Notes under the pieces: generated by a model | What the model was told of the DNA's origin: nothing | Database searches by the model: none | Seen by the model: the letters and a program-made list of their open reading frames with translations, nothing else | In this document: positions 55,450 through 64,000 of the stretch, one piece after another | Numbering within the stretch: the stretch's first letter is position 1 | How the letters are laid out: every line of letters starts with the position of its first letter | Source of the DNA: Corbicula japonica | Lineage: Eukaryota > Mollusca > Bivalvia > Venerida > Cyrenidae | Assembly (NCBI GenBank): GCA_038501625.1 | Contig: JAZAYU010000169.1 | Coordinates: forward strand, 124,001-188,000 | Length of the DNA stretch: 64,000 nt | Reading direction: 5' to 3' | Program-made: the position numbers and the translations under genes

Positions 55450-55670
55450 AAAGTGAAATATGCAGATCAGGAATCGCCGCACTCAGACAACACATCCTCC
55501 CAACTCAGCGAAAAAAAGAGAGGAAAAGATAGCATGTGTTTTAACAATATCACGTCAAATAAGACACCAAAAACAATTAACGAAAAAGAGAACCCTTGAG
55601 GTTTTTGCCTTGGAACGATCAGTGGCAAAACAAATTGCCATTGGGGAAATAAACAGATTCTAGGATTCAC
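55450..55670 (-). repeat. Family A repeat, minus strand
   Basis: ATATGCAGATCAGGAATCGCC, GAGAACCCTTGAGG, CTTGGAACGATCAGTGGC. Confidence 0.65.
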
Positions 55671-55859
55671 CAGCCTCATAATTACCCTAATATTAAGCAG
55701 GGATTAACTTTATTTTATGGCGATAGGGAAAGCTTTCTACAACCGCTAGATTTAAAAATATTTCACAATAACATTGCTTGGAAGACCATCTCTAAACTTC
55801 TTCAACCATGACGTTTCATTGACAAAAATGGCAAACAGGTGTTTCCATGGTTTTGCTTT

Positions 55860-55955
55860 CCATTATTGCCCAGGATCAGACTCAATCAAATCGAGACTGC
55901 AATATTTTCATATTTGTAGTGTTCGGCTTTCAAAGTTCCCTTTTCATCTATTTCA
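55860..55955 (+). repeat. Family B partial copy
   Basis: TGCAATATTTTCATATTTG and AAAGTTCCCTTTTCATCTA. Confidence 0.65.
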
Positions 55956-56254
55956 CACTGCATGTGACTATTTCATCGGACGGAAATTAATTAGCTGTTT
56001 CCAAACCTATTCACTCTGTTTTTGCAAGGCTGCGGAAGTGATTGTTAAACTTATTTCTCGTATTATTAGTGCCATGGAAATTTCTTAAAAATAGCATTCA
56101 GCCATTTATATGCGAACGTATTGTTACTGTATATAAATAAAGACGGTTATACTGTACTTTCGCATATAAGTAGCAATATGTACCTAGAATAATTTCTTTT
56201 TAGTGCGATTGCCAAAATTATTAAAATTATAGATGAAAGTTAATTTTTAAAAAA

Positions 56255-56790
56255 ATACGCATATCTGGAATTGCCACATTCAGAAAACACAGTCAGTATG
56301 ATGACAAGTGATCCATCAAATTAAATGAAAATGTAAAATATGCATATAAGGAATCGCCACATTCAGAAAAATGCCTCCACACAGTGAGGAAGAAGAGAGA
56401 TTGAGAGAGCATGAGAGCATGGTTATTCAAATTAGTTTCAAAAAAGACATCACAAACAATTAACAAAAATGAGAACCCGATGGGTTACCGCCTTGGAACG
56501 GTCGGTGGCAAATCAAATTGCCACTGGGGGTTTAAACCAGGTTCTAGGGTGGACAAATCTCACACTTGCCCCAACAGATTCTCAAATCACAAAAAAGTAC
56601 AAGTTGTCTTGGTGAAACAACTCCAACCCACCCATCGGCTCAACAATGTTGCATGAAAAAGCACAAAAACATGTAAAACATAAGAAGCTAAAAGCATTTC
56701 AAAGCCGAAGGGCGGGTGCTCAATGATCTTACCGAGACCAGAGCTCCTGGAGTAAAATCAGTAAGAACACGATGACATGGATGAAGGTTC
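56255..56790 (-). repeat. Family A tail plus part of the RT-element UTR, minus strand
   Basis: Family A core at 56335-56660, followed by UTR sequence (ATGATCTTACCGAGACCAGA) shared with 42530 and 39000. This again ties family A to the RT element. Confidence 0.65.
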
Positions 56791-57339
56791 AGTCCGATGA
56801 ATCATCCACAGACTACTCATTTAACCATTGTTCTGACATTATTAGATACATTTTTTTCCAGATTTGAACGGAATAAGGTAAAAACTTCTGGTAAACTTGA
56901 AACGGTTTTGTTTGTTGTTTGTAGGTACAGACTGAATAACGTTTAAATTCCCGAACTCTCCCGGGCTCTCTTTCTTTTAAAATGCATTTGAAATATCTAA
57001 GTTAAATTTTGCACGTTCTTCACTTCGGAGGATTTATTCTTTACTTAAACAATAAAAACAGCAGAACTAAATGCATTGTAATAATGTTCGAATGTTCTTG
57101 GAGAATTCATTTTTATCAGCCCTGTGCCGTATAGCAATTCTGCAACATGAAAATAATCCAAATCAGCATGACACAATAAAGAATCGTGATATGATGTTTT
57201 CAGTTCTTTACTTCATGCTATATATTGAGATGAGCTAAGTTTAAACTAATGTTTTGATCGATTTTGGTGTTTTCTGCTGCTCGCCCACTTATTCATTATT
57301 AAGATGTTTTTGTGCTTTTGCGTGCAACTTTTTGAGCTG
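56791..57339. other. Intron sequence, nothing recognised
   Basis: No exon, ORF with a domain, or clear repeat. Confidence 0.35.
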
Positions 57340-57512
57340 AATGCTGGGTTGGAGTTATTTCACCAAGACAACTTGTACTTGTGTATTGATATGAGAACCG
57401 TTGTGGCAAGTGTGAGGTTCGTGCACCCTAGAACCTGGTGAAAACCCCCAGTGGCAATTTAATTCGCCAAAGACCGTTCCAAGGAGGTAACCCCGCGGAT
57501 TCTCATTTTTAA

Positions 57513-58375
57513 CCAGCGAAGCTGGTTTTACTAATCACAATTCTGAAATCGGTATCAAACCAACTGGCAAACGGCGATTTACGCATTTCAGAGTAATCAG
57601 AGTAAGTAAAGTAGTCCCCAAGTTTCCTGTTACGTGTTAAAGTTGGTATTAACTACGTCATGTTGATAGGATAAAACCTGTACGGTGCATCAATGGTCAA
57701 ATTCATCTGTACGACAGTTTGATTAAATGTAAAATCGGTGCGGTTCATATTTCTAGGACTTGATCGGTGCGGTGCAACAATGGTCAAACATTGTCCGTGT
57801 CCGCGATTTTTCACAATGAAGGAAACAATTATATATTTCTTATTTCAAATAACTGCATAAACTTTCCCATCGATGGGGTCTCACTTTTTATATCATTTTT
57901 TCGTGTTCATTATGTCTTTGGGATGTCAGTACACAGATTTCACTATTATAATTTTTTTCTTAAAACCCTTTACTCAATATATACGCCTTTCATCACATAG
58001 GTTACCAGTTCAGGTCCCGATCAGCTGGCACAATAGTGCCATCTGATCTGGATCTAAAATTTGTGATTACTGGTCAGAAAAAAATGATCATAAAAGCGAA
58101 CAGTTTAAATCCTAATCAGATCGCACAGATGTGCCAGCTGATATGGATCTAAACTGTTCGCACAAGCTATGAAGGTATATCTATGGAGTAAAGGGTTAAA
58201 AGAAGCCTTCATCCAGATAAAACATGGAAACCCTTATTTCCACTATCATTTAGACAAGAGGAAGTTCTTTGCAAGTGAACCAAGTTTTTTTGCTTTTTCG
58301 TAAATGGATACATGTATGAGAATCATGGCACTGGTTATTCTCAATAAGCAAAATCGCTTCGCTGGTTTTCTGTAC
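57513..58375. mobile_element. Small TIR element with AACCAGCGAAGC ends
   Basis: AACCAGCGAAGC at 57514 and its inverse GCTTCGCTGGTT near 58350-58363. The interior holds tandem GGTGCGGTGCAACAATGGTC-type repeats (57680-57790) and an imperfect palindrome at 58015-58170 (GCCATCTGATCTGGATCTAAA against inverse copies). It interrupts a family A copy, so it is younger than that copy. Confidence 0.5.
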
Positions 58376-58437
58376 TTTCAGTACTTTGATTATTAACTGT
58401 TTGTGATGTCTGTTTTGAAGCTAATGATTTTTAAACC

Positions 58438-58642
<205 letters not shown>

Positions 58643-58734
58643 CTGTCTTCTCTTCTTCATGGCTGTGTGGGTAGGATGTTTTTCATATGTGGCAATTCCT
58701 GATATGCATATTTCACCTTTTTGTACCTGTTTGT

Positions 58735-58860
58735 TCTTATGAGAACCTGTCAGGGAAAATGTGCGGTTGGTACACCCTAGAATCTGGTTTAAGCATACAG
58801 TGTCTAATTGTGTTGCAACCGACCGTCCGAAGGCAGTAACCCCTTAGTTTTTTTTTCTTT
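58735..58860 (+). repeat. Second partial family A copy
   Basis: CACCCTAGAATCTGGTTTAA and CCGACCGTCCGAAGGCAGTA. Confidence 0.55.
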
Positions 58861-59149
58861 CTTTATTTTGGTGTTTAATTTTAAATATAATTTTTAAAAA
58901 ATTTTTTTATTTCTTTGTCTCCCTTCCTTTTCGTTGCGTAAGGATTTTTTTTGGAGGGGGGGGATTGTAAATTTCGATATGCCTTTTTTCACATTACCAT
59001 GGATTTCTTAAATGGAATGTTCCGTTTTGTGAACGTTTAAGCCTTTGGCGACGGATCTTGTTTTTAAGATGTTGTATTGAAATGATATATCTGTTTGATG
59101 AGTTTTGCTAAGACAGGTTCTTTCAAGTTGATGCAAAATTGCGTTTCAG

Positions 59150-59349
59150 AAGTGCTATTCTACATAAAGACATCAGTTCGGTTAACATTGTTTTGGACAA
59201 ACATCTAAACGCACGCTTAATAGACTTTGGTCTAGCAAGAGAGAACGATGACATAACATCAAGATGTTCAGGGAAAATTCCCTATCAGCATCCAGATATT
59301 GGCCGATATCCAGCATCTCCTCTCTGGGACATTTACAGTTTCGGTGTTG
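59150..59349 (+). CDS. Exon: kinase catalytic loop, DFG and activation segment
   Basis: Acceptor GCGTTTCAG, donor GTT G|GTAAGT; phase 2 in, phase 1 out. It encodes ILHKDISSVNIVLD (catalytic Asp and Asn present; HRD reads HKD and the usual D-x-K Lys is Ser), ARLIDFGLARE (metal-binding DFG), CSGKIPYQHPDIG (in place of the APE motif) and SPLWDIYSFGVG (subdomain IX Asp). All residues needed for catalysis by the classical scheme are there except the loop Lys. The DISS loop is more familiar from plant receptor kinases than from animal IRAKs. Confidence 0.9.
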
Positions 59350-60300
59350 GTAAGTAAGTGCTGAATGTAAGACAAATAATGTATTTTAATAAGAATTTTA
59401 AGTTTTGTTTTTCAGATATATTCTATAATAAATTAATAAGAGTTACAGGTACAGCACATCCGCCCGTCCGCCCTCCAGAATGTTTGTGTTTTTGCCCGAA
59501 TACCTCATGAACTATCTGGGGTTTCTTTTAACATTTAACCGATGATTTCATAGATAATCAATCATGATGTTAATATGGTCGAAAATATTTTTCCTGCAAC
59601 AATTTTCCTATAATATGGTTTTGGTTTTTTGTTCATTTCAGTCATAACATTGTGTGCCAAGAACTCTTCATTTCTGGCTGATTTCTTTCAAACTTGAGCG
59701 GATAATTAGTAAGATGGTGGAGAGTGTATAAAAACATGTTTCACTGCAATCATTTTACCGGAGTAATGGTCCTTTTTTATTTCAAAAACAATTTTATGGC
59801 ATGATGTCAACATGTATATATTTTATAAAATGACTTATAATTGTGGGATTGTAGTATACTGGACAAATATGACCCCCTTTAAAACACGTTTTCATCAAGA
59901 TTGTTCTGAAATTCAAAACCCTATCAAGTTCAAAACATTTTATATCAACATTTAAAACATTCAGATACATACATGATGTTTCTTTTCAACATGTAGCAAA
60001 ACTAACACTTGATAGCAGTGTATCAAGAACGTTTAAAATCAGTGCTGTTTGTAGAAATGGATGAAAAGTCGGCAAAACACCTTACTCAATTGAATGTTTC
60101 AGAAAGGCAACATTTACAAAATTTTGTTTTGTTGACACTTTTGAACTGCTGGAAACAAAACAACTCGTTTACATGAGAGTAAAAGTAATATTGAAAATTA
60201 GGTGTTCGTTGTTCTAGTCATGACTTTCAGATTTTTTCAGTCATCTGTCAGACACACTGTGCTTTCACAGTTTTTCTATATCAAGTCCACAGAAACTAGA
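59350..60300. other. Intron sequence, nothing recognised
   Basis: AT-rich, no domain-bearing frame. Confidence 0.35.
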
Positions 60301-60395
60301 CAGCTTGTACAGTAATAAGCACTTCCATTACTACTCACGAACATTCTCCATCAAACTGTCCCTGCAATATTTTACTTGGGGCGGTCATTTGCAAT
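60300..60395 (+). repeat. Family B decayed copy
   Basis: ACAGTAATAAGCACTTCCATTACT and TGCAATATTTTA. Confidence 0.45.
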
Positions 60396-60569
60396 GCGAT
60401 ATAGACCAGTGAGGGGATAAACGTGCGCAACCTACCGCCTATCAGTTTTTGAATTTTAATAACAAAAAACAAATGAATTTAAATGTATTTTAAGTAATAT
60501 CAAATTTAACAAATAGCAATTTGAAAGTGTAATACGTTCTTTATATGGTTTTAAAAGTGACCGTAAAAT

Positions 60570-61150
60570 ACTATATGAAAAATAAACTTTTAAGTGGAAT
60601 GTTAACGTTTGTATGGCGAGGTAAAGTATGCATATAAATATACTGAGCCAAAATGAAACATTCACAAGAATAACATGGAAAACTCATATTACAACTCACA
60701 TTAGTAATACCAGTGAATGCAAATATCTGGAGGAATTTGATCACCAATATGTTTATCTTAGAAGTTGGCTGTTCAGTATATATCGGTTTTAAAAAAAGAA
60801 ACAATGAAAACAATTACGTGGTTGTGGAAAATTAAGCGTTGAATTTTGTTATGATTTCAATTAAAAGGGAGGTTATTTGCTAAAATGGATATTTAAGTAA
60901 CTGTAGCTTATTTCTTTGCATCGGTGGGCTTCAAAGATTGTGTTGTTCATTCTTTACTTGCCATAAACTTAATTTGACAGTCAAATAATCTGTTTGAGAC
61001 ATTTTTGTGTTAAAAATGATTGATTTAATCATTATTAAGGAAAGTGGAGATAACATTGACCTCTGTGTAAGAATAAAAATATCTTCCCGCTTCATCAAAT
61101 GTCCAGATATTTGCAAATACCACACATTAAATGAAAAATGAAATATATCA
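60570..61150 (+). repeat. Dispersed repeat shared with 3650-4210
   Basis: Co-linear partner of the left-hand copy, same orientation. Shares GTGAATGCAAATAT and CAGATATTTGCAAATACCACA. Confidence 0.75.
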
Positions 61151-61204
61151 TCACTAATCAAAATATTTGAACTATAAATCTGTTTTCATTTTTGTTCAGT
61201 ATAA

Positions 61205-61376
61205 ATTGTATAGCCACTGACCGTTCCAAGAAGATAACCCAAAAGGTTCTCGTTTTCGTTAATTGTTTGTGGTGTCTTATTTAAAATAGAGCTTCTTATA
61301 AACCAATGCTCTTCTTTTTTGCTGCGTGGAGAGGCTGCGATTTCTCGGTGTGGCAATTCCTGATGTGCATATTTCG
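61205..61376 (+). repeat. Family A repeat, plus strand
   Basis: CCACTGACCGTTCCAAGAAG, GTTAATTGTTTGTGGTGTCT, GTGGCAATTCCTGATGTGC. Confidence 0.7.
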
Positions 61377-61984
61377 GTTGGGGACTGGGATTCCCATATC
61401 TTATACATTTTTGGTGGTGGCAGCGAAGTAACAATACTTTCACCTTTACAGTTTCTTTATTTAAAAACATATCAACAACAAATGTCTCCAGAGGGTGGAT
61501 GTGGGCCTTTTCTTCACAACCTCCTGGCGTCAAAACTTAATATACTTCCGTACATTCAATCAGTATTGTTATCAGTTATGTCCTCTGAAGGTCGTTGAGC
61601 ACGATACTTAAGTTACTGGTAATACTACTTCTATAATCTCTTTTTTAATATTTCGGTCAGTTTATAGTGTCCCAGCCGATATAGATTTGGATACTGTTCA
61701 ATCACTCCTAGGATATACTTTCTGCTTTTTAAATTTTGCATTTGGCGTTGTCTGCGATATGCAGGATTTATGTTCTCAGATCCCCTGTCGAAATTCGATT
61801 CGGAATAGTTCCACCCATTGTTTTCTTGTTTAGGGCAAACCCATTTTTAATCTGTGGACCATACGCCGCTGAACATGATATGGTATTAATCTGAAAATAC
61901 CGCATTGAAAGTTTCATGTTCACTGCAATATGCACACCCTCGTTTGGGATGGATCTAAACTATACTGTTTACTTGTGTAAATAT

Positions 61985-62120
61985 TTAATTGCGCTCAACT
62001 CGGGGCTATGCGGTGGTAATATGCATTTGCATTACTGCCCATTAACAAAGTCAATAAAACCGAGCTGCAATATTTTCATAGTTTACGTGTTCGGTGGCTT
62101 TCAAAACCCCTTTTTCATGT
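61985..62120 (+). repeat. Family B copy
   Basis: ATTGCGCTCAACTCGGGGCT, GGTAATATGCATTTGCATTACTGCCC and GCAATATTTTCATAG. Confidence 0.7.
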
Positions 62121-62234
62121 TTACTATTAACATGTTTTTACTTGTCCTATTTACTTAATATTTGCAATATTTTATGCATAAACAAATCCATCAGATGCAA
62201 TAAGAAAGATATCGCCTTTCTGGCTATTATTGAA

Positions 62235-62480
62235 AAAAAAGTGAAAAATGCGAATCAGGAATGGCCAAATCCAGCAAACACAGCCTCCATACACAGCCAA
62301 AAAGTAGAGAGAGAAATAGAGCATGGTATGACAATAATCCGTTTCAATATGGATGCCGCCAACAAATAACGAAAGTGAGAACCCGAGGGGATACCGCCTT
62401 GGAACGGTCAGTGGCAAAATAAGCCTGCAATATTTTCATACTTGTCGTGTTAGGTGGCTTTTAAAGTTCTCATTTCGTCT
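62235..62480 (-). repeat. Family A (minus) abutting a family B scrap (plus)
   Basis: Inverse family A (CGAATCAGGAATGGCC to CTTGGAACGGTCAGTGGC) runs to 62417. Then a plus-strand family B end starts (AAGCCTGCAATATTTTCATA). Confidence 0.6.
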
Positions 62481-62705
62481 TGTATTTCATAGAGCCTTAT
62501 TAATTTTGTGGTCGACAGGACCAGCTTAAGTGTTATCAATAATGTTTTTTTTTCATAATGATGACTAATTAAGCATTGCAAATGTTACCTTAGAACAAAA
62601 TCACTAAGTATAATGAAGTTACTGCATCTTTAAAGAGATCCGTTATCTAGTTATAAAACGACTTATATCTATACGGAAATTCTACGTTTTATGTTTAATT
62701 TGCAG

Positions 62706-62803
62706 TTATCCGAGAATTGCTGACAAATCTGCCGCCTTACGGGAGCGAAGGTGTAGGCCTATATCTCAAACACATGCCGGCTTCTGTTATTGAAGAAAAC
62801 TTG
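62706..62803 (+). CDS. Exon: kinase subdomain IX-X
   Basis: Acceptor TTTGCAG, donor TTG|GTAAAA; phase 1 in, phase 0 out. Joined to the previous exon it completes SFGVVIRELLTNLPPYG, close to the SFGVVLLExxTGLPP motif of IRAK/RLK kinases, then GLYLKHMPASVIEENL. The remaining subdomain XI Arg and the C-terminus must lie to the right of the window. Confidence 0.85.
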
Positions 62804-64000
62804 GTAAAAATTTGTATCATTAAAAAGTCTACGAGATAAATACAGTGGAGGGCTCAGCTTCAAACACAATTACAATCTTTTAGAAGTTTAGAACACCAAT
62901 TTTTCTTACGTAAACATATACTTTAGCTATTGGTATTTTATTTTGTGTGTTTTTTTTTATTTAATACCTATCAAATCACATAAACTTCAAAAATATAACA
63001 TTTCCATACCTATATAACTCAAATAGGGAAGATACAGATCGTACCATTTTATGTACATGTACAATAGAGGTCTTTTACATTGTTGTGCGCATGCGTCGTA
63101 CGCCACGTTAGGTGCGGAAAATATTGGTTTTATCCTAAACCGACAAGTGAGGGGGCATTTAACTGTGTGATTGCTAACAGAATGAACAGACATGATCACG
63201 GTGTCGTCTTAAAGCTAATGATAAATTATAATAATAATTATGATAAAGCATAATAAATTCGAGTTTTAGAATTTTTGAATATAATAGGCTTAAAACGTCT
63301 GGTCGGCAAGATTTGACTGTGAAAAGCGTAAAACAATCAAAGACGTGGTTGCCACTTTGAATCGGGAAGTCTTATATGAAAACAAATATATTGTGGTTTA
63401 CACGTTACTGTATATTTTCCACAGACACATATATAAGCGTATCGAGTTTTCTGACAAAATGCGTTTACGTCAAGAAATATATTTTATGTTACATGATCTC
63501 TCTAAATTGGAGGTAAACGGATGAATTCAGCAATGTATCGTCGTTGTATTCAACGCCCGTTAAGCTTATTAAGTTATTCATGTTATTATAAACATCATTT
63601 TTTTATAAAATCGTCAGCCATAGTCAAAAGACATTAGTTTAAGTCGCAGTTCATGAATATCTACGTGTTACGAGAATGATGTAGAAAGAAGATAAAATGT
63701 CCGCAGACCTCCAAAATCTCAGGATTTTATCTGAAATCTCCGGACCGTAAGGTTCTTCTCCGGATCTAAGGATTTTCAGGCAAAATCTTAGGATTTAAAA
63801 ATATTGAAAAGGATAATAAATGAAACATAAATTTAACTGAATTTAGAATGGGTTTTACAATTATATTAATTAATATTAAGAAACTTGGTCTTGGTCACGG
63901 CTCCAAAATTTCCTGTTTATTGAGAGATTACGTGTGACACGCTGCCTCGGGCACACATGTACACAACAGCTAAGTGTCATAAAACTAAACTCGGACCTGA
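62804..64000. other. Intron or downstream flank
   Basis: No further exon recognised. At 63690-63800 an imperfect AAATCTCAGGATTTTA / GGATCTAAGGATTTTCAGG direct repeat occurs. No terminal repeats found. Confidence 0.4.

Overview
This window is eukaryotic, AT-rich, intron-rich and heavily loaded with repeats. Several things point to a marine bivalve mollusc: a fibrinogen-related gene fragment, TTAGGG-type interstitial repeats, APE-type LINE and LTR remnants, 145-bp tandem arrays ending in GGACGGAC-like runs, and many twin-hairpin repeats. The species cannot be fixed from sequence alone.

Layout. 1-4600: a hAT-like non-autonomous element (539-1853, 8-bp target duplication), two candidate exons of a fibrinogen-related domain (2109-2153 and 3266-3442) and small repeats. 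4600-16595: a dead LINE split by a 9.5-kb LTR-retrotransposon insertion (5181-14671). That insertion is an inverted, U5-to-U5 composite of a Gag-Pro element that has no reverse transcriptase or integrase. 16596-25700: non-coding sequence, with a large TIR element at about 19328-23125. 25720-28205: a 145-bp-period tandem array with telomere-like (TTAGGG) runs. 27540-32174 and 32675-37310 are essentially the same sequence on either side of a 500-N gap, which looks like an unmerged assembly overlap.

37311-64000 carries the one substantial host locus. Ten phase-compatible exons on the + strand (41462-62803) encode three MAGI-type PDZ domains followed by most of a TKL (IRAK/Pelle/RLK-like) protein kinase domain; the end lies beyond the window. 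If transcripts confirm it, this is a scaffold-kinase fusion I do not recognise from known families. The main caution is a possible stop plus AATAAA after the third PDZ, and an in-frame ATG just before the kinase exon, which would also allow two adjacent genes. The introns are filled with repeats: a YLDD-type reverse-transcriptase element and its 3' tail (called family A here), twin-hairpin repeats (family B), tRNA-like repeats, hairpins and microsatellites.

Identities quoted are by eye; no search or alignment was run. Repeat boundaries are approximate unless a target duplication or terminal motif is cited.
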